Assembly (NCBI RefSeq): GCF_003952465.1
Contig: NZ_CP034448.1
Span: 2,395,001-2,459,000, forward strand
Direction of reading: 5' to 3'
DNA length: 64,000 nt
From: Mesorhizobium sp. M1B.F.Ca.ET.045.04.1.1
GTDB taxonomy: Bacteria; Pseudomonadota; Alphaproteobacteria; Rhizobiales; Rhizobiaceae
Shown here: positions 8,137 to 16,598 of the stretch, in pieces
Layout of the letters: each line of letters opens with the position of its first letter
How positions within the stretch are numbered: position 1 is the stretch's first letter
Notes under the pieces: generated by a model
The model's database searches: none
What the model was told of the DNA's origin: nothing
The model's input: only the letters and a program-made list of their open reading frames with translations
Translations under genes and position numbers: made by a program

Positions 8137-9764
8137 TCAAGCCGCCTGGTTGCCTTTGAACACGGCCGGCGGCAACGGCTCGCGGCCAAGAATCAGATCG
8201 GCGCCTTTTTCGCCGACCATGATCGTCGGTGCGTTGGTGTTGGAGGAGGGGACGCGCGGCATTACGGAGGCATCGCAGACGCGCAGGCCGTCGATGCCGC
8301 GCAGCCTCAGATCCGGCGTCACCACCGCCATTGCGTCATGGCCCATGCGGCAGGTGCCGACCGGATGGTGGTCGGTCTTCGAGGTTCGGCAGGCATAGTC
8401 GAAGAGCTCGGCGTCGCTTTGCAGGGCAGGGCCCGGCAGCACCTCGCGCAGCACATAGGGCTGCAGCGCCTTCTGGCGCATGATCTCGCGCGCCAGCCTA
8501 AGGCCCTTGATCGACATGTCGCGATCATAGGGGTCGGACCAGTAATTCGGATCGATCAGCGGATGATCGGCCGGATCGGCGCTGTTCAGCCGCACCGTGC
8601 CGCGCGAGCGCGGACGCAGGAAAGCCGAGTTCAGCGTCACGCCCGGGTTCTTCAGCTTCTCGACGCCGGCCTCGATGCCGGAGCCGAGGCCGAGATGGAA
8701 CTGGATGTCGGGCGAGGCGGCCGTCGGGTCGGCGTACCAGAAGCCGCCGGTCTCGAACAGGCTGGAGGCGACCGGGCCCTTCTTCAAAAGCAGATATTGC
8801 AGGCCGGCCCATAGCGTGCGGTGCAGCTTGGCGTAGTTGTCATAGGTGTGGTCGCCGGTGCATTCGGCGATGACGAACAGGTCGAGATGGTCCTGCATGT
8901 TGGAGCCGACGCCGGGCAGGTCGTGGACCGGCGTCACGCCGACCGATTTCAGATGGTCGGCTGGTCCGATGCCGGACTGCATCAGGAGCTTCGGCGAGCC
9001 GATGGACCCGGAGGAGGTGATCACCTCTCGCTCGGCGCGCAATATGGTCTTCTCGCCGCCGGGCTTGTCGACCATCTCGACGCCGATGGCGCGGCCCTTC
9101 TCGATGACGATGCGGGTGACGAGCACGTCGGTTCGGACCGCAAGGTTCTTGCGGGTGCGAATCGGCTTCAGATAGGCGACCGAGGCGGACGAGCGCCGCG
9201 CGTCCTTCTGGGTGAGCTGGTAGTAGCCGACGCCCTCCTGGCTAGAGCCGTTGAAATCCGGATTGAAGGGGATGCCCATCTCCTGGCCGGCGCGGAAATA
9301 GGCCTCGCAGATCGGCAGCGGCGAAATCGGGTTGGAGACGCCGAGCGGGCCCTGGTCGCCGTGATAGTCGTTGGCGAAACGCTGGTTGTTCTCGGCGCGC
9401 TTGAAATAGGGCAGCACGTCGCGATAGCCCCAGCCGGTGAGGCCCTCTTCCTTCTCCCAGGCATCGTAGTCGCGGGCGTTGCCGCGCGTGTAGATCTGCG
9501 CGTTGATCGACGAGCCGCCGCCGACGACCTTGGCCTGCGTGTACCAGAAGACGCGGTCCTTCATGTGCTTCTGCGGCACGGTCGACCACCCCAGGAGGCG
9601 ATGCCCTTGGTCATCTTGGCGAAACCCGCCGGCATATGGATCAGCGGATGCCAATCCTTGCCGCCGGCTTCGAGCAACAGCACCGAGATCGAAGGATCCT
9701 CGCTCAGCCGGTTGGCCAGCACGCAGCCGGCCGGGCCGGCGCCAACGATGATGTAATCAGCCAT
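8137..9764 (-). pseudogene. GMC oxidoreductase (choline/PEG dehydrogenase-like), one-base frameshift
   Basis: This gene encodes a glucose-methanol-choline family flavoprotein, but the frame breaks near its 5' end. Residues from the ATG at 9764 ([15 protein letters not shown], the FAD Rossmann motif) run to about 9595. The rest continues in another frame from STVPQKHM through KVVGGGSSINAQIYTRG, the catalytic region DHHPVGTCRMG and the C-terminal SNTNAPTIMVGEK. Restoring one G in the four-base G run (CCCC on the plus strand, 9589-9592) would give a continuous protein of about 542 residues of normal family length. No other damage is seen. It is either a very recent pseudogene, a slippage-controlled gene or a sequencing error. 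It lies 12 bp after the SDR gene. Members oxidise alcohols to aldehydes. Confidence 0.85.
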
Positions 9765-9776
9765 TGTTCCACTCAC

Positions 9777-10538
9777 TCACAAGCGGGGCACGGAAAGCGC
9801 GCCGTCGACATCGATGACCGATCCGGTCGAAAAACCGAATTTCCCCGAGGCCAGCGCCGCGACCACGTTGCCGATGTCGGCGGTCTCGCCCCAGCGTTTT
9901 GCCGGCACCAGGCCGCCATCGATCAGCGCGTCATATTTGGCGGAAACGCCGGCGGTCATGTCGGTGCGGATGATGCCTGGCCGGACCTCGAACACGCCGA
10001 TACCTTCGGCGGCGAGCCGCAGCGCCAGGTTCTTCACCCACATGGATAGGCCGGCCTTGGAAATGCAGTAGTCCGCACGCTCAGGCGAGGCCATCGCGGC
10101 GCTGACCGAGGTGATGGTGATGATCGATCTGGTCGCGCTTGAGGGGGTTGCTAGCATCGCTTTGGCGACGGCCTGGCTGAGGAACACCGTGCCGCGCAGG
10201 TTGATATCCAGCGCGCGATCGAAATTTTCCGGCTTCAACTCCAGAAGGTCGCCGCGCACCACGGCGCCTATGCCGGCATTGTTGACGAGGCAGTCGATGC
10301 GGCCGAAGGCATCCGTAGCCGTTGCAACCAGTTTCGGATGTCCGGCGAGATCGGCGATATCGCAGCGGGCGTAGGCGAATTTCGCGCCGCGCGCTGCGAT
10401 GTTCTTGGCAAGCCCGTCGGCAGGCTTGTCGGCGAGGTCGGCGACGAGGATGTCGAAGCCGGCATCGGCAAGCGCCTCCGCGCAAGCCAGCCCGATGCCG
10501 CGCGCGCCGCCGGTGACGATGGCCGCCGGGCGGGTCAT
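9777..10538 (-). CDS. short-chain dehydrogenase/reductase (FabG-like)
   Basis: This 253-residue NAD(P)-dependent SDR probably oxidises or reduces a secondary alcohol or ketone in the pathway encoded here. The cofactor motif TGGARGIG is at residues 9-16, the structural motif NNAG lies near residue 90, and the catalytic Ser and YxxxK (YCISK) lie near residues 145-163. The segment RPGIIRTDM and a C-terminal VDGA complete the classical SDR pattern. The ATG at 10538 overlaps the stop of the upstream GMC gene (ATGA), so the two are translationally coupled. The frame is open further upstream, but only as a shadow of that GMC gene. Confidence 0.9.
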   Translation of the reverse strand: MTRPAAIVTGGARGIGLACAEALADAGFDILVADLADKPADGLAKNIAARGAKFAYARCDIADLAGHPKLVATATDAFGRIDCLVNNAGIGAVVRGDLLELKPENFDRALDINLRGTVFLSQAVAKAMLATPSSATRSIITITSVSAAMASPERADYCISKAGLSMWVKNLALRLAAEGIGVFEVRPGIIRTDMTAGVSAKYDALIDGGLVPAKRWGETADIGNVVAALASGKFGFSTGSVIDVDGALSVPRL

Positions 10539-12052
10539 GCTGCAAGCTCCGTCTTGCGGATGTGGTCGGCGACGCGCAGCGCCTGGGCCGCGATCGACAG
10601 CGCCGGGTTGACCGCAGCGGACGTCGGCAGGAAGCCGCCGTCGACGACGAACAGGTTCCGGTGGTCGTAGGCACGGCAGAACGGATCGAGCGGCGCCGTT
10701 GCCGGATCGTTGCCCATGCGCACGGTGCCGCACTGGTGCGAGGGCGTGCGCTTGTCGAAGGGGCGCGACAGCACGATCGGATAGCCGCAGGCGCGGAAGT
10801 TTTCGCGCATCACCTTGGTCAGGCCTTCCAGCGACTGCATGTTGGAGCGCCGCCACTGCATGACGATCTCCTTGCCGTCGACCATGATGCGACTTTCGGG
10901 ATCGGGCAGGTCCTCGCACATCAGGTACCAATCGACGGCGTGGCCGGCCATGAAATCGAGCGCGAACTTCGGCGCCAGCTTCACATTGGCCCTCAGCATG
11001 TTGCCGTCGATCTTGCCGAGCAACTGCACATTGCCCAACGGCTTGCCGCCCTTGCCGTCCGACAGATAGTAGTCGTTGAGCATCAGCGTCTTCTGGTAGA
11101 CGGCGTCGTTGCGGCGGCGCGGGTCGATCGCCAGCATCGCGCTCGAATTGTGGTTCATGAAATTGCGGCCGACCTGGTCGGAGCTGTTGGCGAGGCCTTT
11201 GCCGCCCGCCTTGCCGTTGCCGGCGGAAGGCGAGCGCAACAGCATGACGGCGGAGTTGACCGCGCCGGCCGAGAGGATGACCAGCTTCGGCGACAGCGTC
11301 TTTTGCGAGCCGTGCTGGGTATAGTGGATGGCGGCGATCGACTTGCCGTCCGGAGAGGGCTCGAGCCAATCGACATGCGCGCCCGTTTCGAGCCGTATGT
11401 TTTTGTCCACGAGGGCTGCTGTCAGCGGCCCGGTTTGGGCGTCGACCTTGCCCTGGCCGGTATTGGGGAAAGCATCCCAGCCGGTCTTGCCGTCCTTCAG
11501 CCAGGCTTCGATGTCGACACCGAGCGGCAGCGAAGCGGGATGCAGGCCGAGGCCTTTGAGTTCGGCGCGGGCGCGCGCGATCGAAGGTTCGTCGGGCACC
11601 GGCTTGAAGGCATAGGGGATCGAATGGAACGGCTCGGTCGGATCCTCGCCGAGCGAGCCGCGCACGCGAAAAAGCTGCTCGGCCTTCGAGTACCAGGGCT
11701 CGAACTCGTCATAGGAAAACGGCCAGGCCGGCGACACGCCGCCGAAATGCTCGAGCTCGGAAAAGTCCTCCTTGCGGTAGCGGATCAGCACCGCGCCGAA
11801 GAATTTCGAGTTGCCACCGACATAGTAATAATTGCCGGGATTGAAGGCCGCGCCGCCGGACTCGCGCCACATCTCCTTCGGCCGGTAATGCCCGTCGATG
11901 AAGATCGAGCGCGTCGAACGCGCATGCGGCGTCGCTGGCAGCGGCTCGCCGCGCTCCAGGATCAGGATCGAGGCGCCGCTGCCGGCCAAGCCGGCGGCGA
12001 TCGTGGCGCCGCCGATGCCGGAGCCGATGATGACGATATCCGGACTTGTCAT
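10535..12052 (-). CDS. GMC-family FAD-dependent oxidoreductase
   Basis: This intact 505-residue flavoprotein is distant in sequence from the frameshifted GMC gene nearby. The FAD motif IIGSGIGGATIA is at residues 7-18, and the flavin-contacting segment GGNSKFFGAV lies near residues 80-90. The C-terminal catalytic region has SHQCGTVRMG and VNPALSIAAQ. This form resembles the GMC proteins related to gluconate 2-dehydrogenase and glycoside 3-dehydrogenase large subunits more than choline dehydrogenase (family knowledge, modest certainty). No signal peptide is seen. It probably oxidises a sugar-like alcohol group. The gap to the upstream ATPase gene holds a palindromic repeat. Confidence 0.87.
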   Translation of the reverse strand: MTSPDIVIIGSGIGGATIAAGLAGSGASILILERGEPLPATPHARSTRSIFIDGHYRPKEMWRESGGAAFNPGNYYYVGGNSKFFGAVLIRYRKEDFSELEHFGGVSPAWPFSYDEFEPWYSKAEQLFRVRGSLGEDPTEPFHSIPYAFKPVPDEPSIARARAELKGLGLHPASLPLGVDIEAWLKDGKTGWDAFPNTGQGKVDAQTGPLTAALVDKNIRLETGAHVDWLEPSPDGKSIAAIHYTQHGSQKTLSPKLVILSAGAVNSAVMLLRSPSAGNGKAGGKGLANSSDQVGRNFMNHNSSAMLAIDPRRRNDAVYQKTLMLNDYYLSDGKGGKPLGNVQLLGKIDGNMLRANVKLAPKFALDFMAGHAVDWYLMCEDLPDPESRIMVDGKEIVMQWRRSNMQSLEGLTKVMRENFRACGYPIVLSRPFDKRTPSHQCGTVRMGNDPATAPLDPFCRAYDHRNLFVVDGGFLPTSAAVNPALSIAAQALRVADHIRKTELAA

Positions 12053-12071
12053 AGTCTAAGGGTCTTTATTT

Positions 12072-12123
12072 TGATGCATGTCGTTGCCCCAAAACCGGAG
12101 CCACTTTTGGGCGACATGCATCA
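12072..12123. repeat. dispersed palindromic element between ATPase and GMC genes
   Basis: A 12-bp terminal inverted repeat (TGATGCATGTCG at 12072-12083 and CGACATGCATCA at 12112-12123) surrounds a core rich in CCAAAACC/TTTTGG. The right arm includes the stop codon of the ATPase gene. This kind of element is frequent between rhizobial genes and may stabilise or end the upstream message. Confidence 0.65.
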
Positions 12124-13236
12124 GAGGATGCGCTTCTCGGTCGCCGGATCGAAGAACACCGCCTTGCTCAGGTTAAAGGCCAGCGGCGTGCTGGTGCCGG
12201 GCTGGATCCTGGCATCGGCACGCAGCCGCGCCACCACGCCCTTACCACCGAGATTGGTGACCGCGAACGTATCCGATCCCGCCGGCTCGACCACCTCGAT
12301 GTGGCAGTCGGCGGTGGCGATCTCGGATCCGTTGCGCTCGGCGCCTTCCGGATCGGTCAGCGCTTCCGGGCGAACGCCGAAGATCACCGGCTTGTCCTTG
12401 AAGGCCGCAAGGCCGGCCGGCGCGCCGGGCAGCGACAGCGTGATCGGCTGGCGCGCCTCGCGGTCGAGCACGACGGACAAGCCGCTGCCATTGGCGCCGA
12501 TCTTGGCCGGGATCAGGTTCATCGCTGGCGAGCCCATGAAGTCGGCAACGAAGATGTTGGTCGGGTTGTTATAGATTTCGGCCGGCGTGCCGAACTGCTG
12601 CACCTCGCCGTCGCGCATCACGGCGATCTTGGTCGCCAGCGTCATCGCCTCGATCTGGTCGTGGGTGACATAGACGATCGTCGTGCCGGTCGTGGCGTGT
12701 AGGCGCTTGATCTCGATGCGCATGTCGACGCGCAGCTTCGCGTCGAGGTTGGACAGCGGCTCGTCGAAAAGGAAGAGTTTCGGGTCGCGCACCAGCGCGC
12801 GGCCCATGGCGACACGCTGGCGCTGGCCGCCGGAGAGCTGGCTGGGCTTGCGCTGCAAGAGATGGCCGATCTGCAGGATCTTGGCCACCTTGTCGATCGC
12901 CGCCTGCCGTTCCGCCGCCGGCACGCCGCGCATCTCCATGCCGAAGGCGATGTTTCCGGCGACCGTCATGTTCGGATAGAGCGCGTAGCTCTGGAACACC
13001 ATGGCGATGTCGCGCTTCGAGGGATGCAGATCGTTGATCGCGCGGCCGTCGACGCGGATCTCGCCCTCGGTGATGGTCTCCAGGCCGGCGATGGTGTTGA
13101 GCAGCGTGGACTTGCCGCAGCCGGACGGGCCGACCAGCACGAGGAAGCCGCCCTTTTCGAGCTCGACATCGATGCCCTTCAGGATCTCGACATTCCCGAA
13201 GCGCTTCTTCAGCCCATCAATTTCCAGAAAAGCCAT
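12121..13236 (-). CDS. sugar ABC transporter ATP-binding protein (UgpC/MsmK type)
   Basis: This 371-residue ATPase of a CUT1-type carbohydrate importer has Walker A GPSGCGKST at residues 36-44, Q-loop VFQSYALYPN, signature LSGGQRQR, Walker B LFLFDEP and the switch His in YVTHDQIEA. The C-terminal 130 residues form the regulatory TOBE/OB domain of the MalK/UgpC class, with GVRPE. The start is the ATG at 13236, since the frame upstream is a shadow of the permease gene. It lies 20 bp after the second permease gene. It should energise the import system encoded from 13257 to 16536. Confidence 0.93.
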   Translation of the reverse strand: MAFLEIDGLKKRFGNVEILKGIDVELEKGGFLVLVGPSGCGKSTLLNTIAGLETITEGEIRVDGRAINDLHPSKRDIAMVFQSYALYPNMTVAGNIAFGMEMRGVPAAERQAAIDKVAKILQIGHLLQRKPSQLSGGQRQRVAMGRALVRDPKLFLFDEPLSNLDAKLRVDMRIEIKRLHATTGTTIVYVTHDQIEAMTLATKIAVMRDGEVQQFGTPAEIYNNPTNIFVADFMGSPAMNLIPAKIGANGSGLSVVLDREARQPITLSLPGAPAGLAAFKDKPVIFGVRPEALTDPEGAERNGSEIATADCHIEVVEPAGSDTFAVTNLGGKGVVARLRADARIQPGTSTPLAFNLSKAVFFDPATEKRIL

Positions 13237-13256
13237 GGTCGTTCCTTCAAAAAAGA

Positions 13257-14201
13257 TCAGCCCTTGACCGCGCCAGCCATCAGCCCGCGCACGAAATAGC
13301 GGCCGGCGACGACATAGACGATCAGGGTGGGGAGCGCGGCGATCATCGCCGCGGCCATGTTGACGTTGTATTCGACGACGCCGGTCGAGGTGTTGACGAC
13401 ATTGTTCAGCGCCACCGTCATCGGCATCACGTCGCCGGAGCCGGCATAGGCGGAGGCGAACAGGAAGTCGTTCCAGATGTTGGTGAACTGGTAGATCACC
13501 GTCACAACGATGATCGGCAGCGAATTGGGCAGCATGATGCGCCGAAATATCTGGAAGAAGGAGGCGCCGTCGACCTGTGCCGCCTTGATCAGTTCGGTCG
13601 GGAAGGCCTCGTAGTAGTTGCGGAAGAACAGCGTGGTGAAGCCGAGGCCATAGACCACATGGACGAAGACCAGGTTCACCGTCGAATTGCCGAGGCCGAA
13701 GTTGAACCCGGTCGCGTTCCGCAGGGTGGCGCCGAAGCGGCCGATGCTGCCAAGGATGGTTGCCATCGGCAACAGCACCGACTGGAACGGGATGAAACAA
13801 GCAAACAGCATCATCGCGAAGACCAGCGTGTGGCCGCGGAAGCGCCATTTGGTCAGCACATAGCCGTTGAGCGCGCCGAGCAGCGTCGAGATCAGCACCG
13901 CCGGCACGACCATCTTGATGGAGTTCCAGAAATAGCCCTTCATGCCAACGCAGGTCAGGCCCGAGCAAACTTCGCTCCACGCCTTTATCCATGGTGCGAA
14001 AGTCGGCGCATGCGGCAGCGACAGCATGTTGCCGTTCTGGATCTCGTCCATGGTCTTGAACGAGGTGACCAGCATGACGAAGAGCGGCATCAGGTAGAAG
14101 ATCGCGAACAGCGCGAGCAGGCCGTAGATCACCATGCGGTTGAGCATCCTGGCGCGGACGCCGGTTGAGGCCTGGCGAGCGGGTGAAGTGACGGCGCTCA
14201 T
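13257..14201 (-). CDS. sugar ABC transporter permease (MalG/GtsC type)
   Basis: This 314-residue CUT1 permease has six membrane helices, starting at residues 25-45 (YGLLALFAIFYLMPLFVML). A large periplasmic segment holds two Cys (CSGLTCVG). The EAA loop is EAFPTELIKAAQVDGASFFQIFRRIMLP, in which the EAA---G-----I-LP pattern is clear. The C-terminus is KYFVRG-like (GRYFVRGLMAGAVKG), as in MalG. Its start overlaps the stop of the partner permease by four bases. Confidence 0.92.
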   Translation of the reverse strand: MSAVTSPARQASTGVRARMLNRMVIYGLLALFAIFYLMPLFVMLVTSFKTMDEIQNGNMLSLPHAPTFAPWIKAWSEVCSGLTCVGMKGYFWNSIKMVVPAVLISTLLGALNGYVLTKWRFRGHTLVFAMMLFACFIPFQSVLLPMATILGSIGRFGATLRNATGFNFGLGNSTVNLVFVHVVYGLGFTTLFFRNYYEAFPTELIKAAQVDGASFFQIFRRIMLPNSLPIIVVTVIYQFTNIWNDFLFASAYAGSGDVMPMTVALNNVVNTSTGVVEYNVNMAAAMIAALPTLIVYVVAGRYFVRGLMAGAVKG

Positions 14202-15157
14202 CGCGACTTCTCCCTGAGCTCGGAATAGAGATACGGAACGATGATGGCCGTGATGGTCATCAGCATGATCACCGCGCTCGCCGACCCGACCGCCATCTCG
14301 TTGCGCTTGAAGGTGAACTCATACATGAAGTTGGACGGCAGCCAGGCGGAGCCGCCGGGCCCGCCGCTGGTCAGCGCCACGACAAGGTCATAGGACTTGA
14401 TGGCGAGGTGGGCGAGCACGATGAAGGCCGAGAGGAACACCGGCCGCAGCAGCGGAATGACGATGCGGCGGTAGAGCTGGAAGGTGGTGGCGCCGTCGAT
14501 CTGCGCGGCCTTCATGATCTCGCCGTCGATGCCGCGAAGGCCGGCCAAAAACATCGCCATGATGAAGCCGGAGGCCTGCCAGACGCCGGCGATTACCACC
14601 GTGTAGATGACGAAGTCGTTGTTCTTGATCCAGTCGAAATGGAAGCTCGTCCAGCCCCATTGATGCAGCGTCTGCTCCAGCCCGAGGCCGGGGTCGAGGA
14701 ACCATTTCCAGGCGACGCCGGTGACGATGAAGGAGAGCGCCATCGGGTAAAGGTAGATCGGCCGCAGCATGCCCTCGCCGCGGATCTTCTGGTCGAGCAG
14801 GATGGCCAGGAACAGGCCGAGCGCCAGGCAGATCAGGATGTAGAGGAAGCCGAAAATGCCCATATTGGTGATCGAGGTGTACCAGCTCGACGGCGGGTCG
14901 CTCTCGAAGGTCCAGCGCCACAGCCGCTGATAGGCGCGGGCACCGGTGATGGCGTAGGACGGGAAGGTCTTGGAGTTGGTGAACGACAGATAGATCGTCC
15001 ACAGGATGAAGCCATAGACGAAGACGATCGTCGCCGCGAAACTCGGCGCCAGGACGATCTTCGGCAACAGGTCCTGCAATCGCGAGCGGACGGTCGCGGT
15101 GGGGCGGGCGTCGTGCTCCGGTGTCAGCTTCGCGGTGGTTTCGGCAACTGTGCTCAT
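14198..15157 (-). CDS. sugar ABC transporter permease (MalF/GtsB type)
   Basis: This 319-residue CUT1 permease is the partner of the MalG-type subunit. Its cytoplasmic N-terminus is followed by a first helix at about residues 34-55, then five more helices. The EAA loop is EIMKAAQIDGATTFQLYRRIVIP. The frame is open 20 codons upstream, but the ATG at 15157 (MSTVAETTAKL) is the better start. Transcription reaches it after a 125-bp gap from the binding-protein gene that contains a strong hairpin. With the next gene it should form the membrane channel for a monosaccharide or small glycoside. Confidence 0.91.
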   Translation of the reverse strand: MSTVAETTAKLTPEHDARPTATVRSRLQDLLPKIVLAPSFAATIVFVYGFILWTIYLSFTNSKTFPSYAITGARAYQRLWRWTFESDPPSSWYTSITNMGIFGFLYILICLALGLFLAILLDQKIRGEGMLRPIYLYPMALSFIVTGVAWKWFLDPGLGLEQTLHQWGWTSFHFDWIKNNDFVIYTVVIAGVWQASGFIMAMFLAGLRGIDGEIMKAAQIDGATTFQLYRRIVIPLLRPVFLSAFIVLAHLAIKSYDLVVALTSGGPGGSAWLPSNFMYEFTFKRNEMAVGSASAVIMLMTITAIIVPYLYSELREKSR

Positions 15158-15241
15158 CGGCTCATCCAGTACCGGTTGGTCGGGAGCTGCCCGGCACGAC
15201 AGCGCGCCAGGGTGCATCCCGCATCTTTGTCGACAGGTGAC

Positions 15242-15263
15242 CTCCCCCGCCGGAGCGGGGGAG
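15242..15263. terminator. intercistronic hairpin after sugar-binding-protein gene
   Basis: A 9-bp stem (CTCCCCCGC, loop CGGA, GCGGGGGAG) lies between the binding-protein gene and its permeases. No T run follows on the minus strand. The position matches the hairpin at 1147-1170 in the other importer and suggests the same role in raising binding-protein yield. Confidence 0.6.
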
Positions 15264-15282
15264 ACCTAAGTTCAAGCGCAGC

Positions 15283-16536
15283 TTACTTGGCGTCGTCGAT
15301 TGCCTTGACCAGCTCGGTCACGGCCTCGTCCGAGGTCTTGATCTGGCCGTGGACGAACTTCGATATGACGTCCTTGTAGGCATTGGCGACCGCCGGAGGC
15401 GCGCCATAGCCCTGGGCCAGCGAGCCGAACAGTGTGCCGCCTTCGTTGGCTTTCTTCAGGTCGGCGATGCCCTTCTTGCCGCAAGCGTCGAAGTCGGTGT
15501 CCGGCACGTCGGTGCGGGCCGGAACCGAGCCCTTCACGACGTTGAAGGCCGACTGGAAGCTCTTCGACAAGGTGGCGGTGGCCAAAGCGACCTGGGCGGC
15601 CTTGCGGTCGTCCGGAACGTTGAACATGCCGAACATGTCGGAGTTGTAGATCACCGAGCCGTCGGTGCCCGGGAAGCGGTAGCAGAGGAAGTCGGTGCCC
15701 GGGGTCTTGTTGGCGGCGTGGAACTCGCCCTTGGCCCAGTCGCCCATGACCTGAACCAGCGCGTCGCCCTTGATGACCATGGCGGTGGCGAGGTTCCAGT
15801 CGCGGCCCGAGAAGTTCGGGTCGACATAGGTGACCAGCTTGGCGAGATTGTCGAACGACTTCTTCATCGTGTCGGACTTGAGCGACTCCTCATCGAGGTC
15901 GTTCATCGCCTTCTTGTAGAACTCCGGCCCGCCGGTCGACAGCACGACGGAGTCGAACATGGTGGCTTCCTGCCAGTTCTGGCCGCCAAGCGCCAGCGGG
16001 ATGACGCCCGCGGCCTTCGCCTTGTCGAGGAGGGCAATGAAGTCATCGAAGGTCTTCGGCTCGGCGCCGCCGATCTTGTCCATCACCGCCTTGTTGATCC
16101 ACAGCCAGTTGACGGAGTGGACGTTGACCGGGGCCGCGACCCACTTGCCGTCATAGACTGAGAATTTCTGCAGGGCGGCCGGAACCGACTTGTCCCAGCC
16201 TTCCTTCTTGGCGGTCTCGGTGAGGTCGCCCATGACGCCGGCGGCGGCATAGTCGAGCACGGTGTAGCCGAGCATCTGCGAGGCGGTCGGATAGTTGCCG
16301 GCCGCGACCATCGCCTTCAGCGCGGTCATGGCGGCGTCGCCGCCGCCGCCGGCCACCGGCACGTCCTTCCAGGCATAGCCTTCCTTGGCCAGATCCTGCT
16401 TCAGCACGTTCAGAGCAGCCGCTTCGCCGCCCGACGTCCACCAATGCAGCATCTGCACTTCCTTGACGTCCGCGGCATGCGCCGAGAACGCAAAGCTCGT
16501 CGCAAGAGCCGTTCCGATAAGCAGTTTGCGCAACAT
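15283..16536 (-). CDS. sugar ABC transporter substrate-binding protein (GtsA-like, CUT1)
   Basis: This 417-residue periplasmic protein has a clear signal peptide ([21 protein letters not shown], probable cleavage after HA at about 21). The mature N-terminus [12 protein letters not shown] and the following [14 protein letters not shown] resemble glucose/mannose binders of the GtsA type, so a hexose or a glycoside is the likely ligand (inference from family). Near the C-terminus are two Cys in the [18 protein letters not shown] region and upstream (FLCYR), possibly structural. The ATG at 16536 has a very good ribosome-binding site (AAGGGAGGTAG). It is followed by its permeases and ATPase. Confidence 0.92.
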   Translation of the reverse strand: MLRKLLIGTALATSFAFSAHAADVKEVQMLHWWTSGGEAAALNVLKQDLAKEGYAWKDVPVAGGGGDAAMTALKAMVAAGNYPTASQMLGYTVLDYAAAGVMGDLTETAKKEGWDKSVPAALQKFSVYDGKWVAAPVNVHSVNWLWINKAVMDKIGGAEPKTFDDFIALLDKAKAAGVIPLALGGQNWQEATMFDSVVLSTGGPEFYKKAMNDLDEESLKSDTMKKSFDNLAKLVTYVDPNFSGRDWNLATAMVIKGDALVQVMGDWAKGEFHAANKTPGTDFLCYRFPGTDGSVIYNSDMFGMFNVPDDRKAAQVALATATLSKSFQSAFNVVKGSVPARTDVPDTDFDACGKKGIADLKKANEGGTLFGSLAQGYGAPPAVANAYKDVISKFVHGQIKTSDEAVTELVKAIDDAK

Positions 16537-16552
16537 TTACTACCTCCCTTGT

Positions 16553-16564
16553 TGCATGCATGCA
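16553..16564. promoter_or_regulatory. 12-bp palindrome upstream of sugar-binding-protein gene
   Basis: TGCATGCATGCA is a perfect palindrome 16-28 bp upstream of the binding-protein start, within the 62-bp gap after the aldehyde dehydrogenase gene. It could be an operator or a small RNA structure. Its sequence differs from the LacI operators at 22587 and 22740. Confidence 0.3.
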
Positions 16565-16598
16565 CATCACCGGCGGATGGCCGCCGGGGTCTCCCAAC

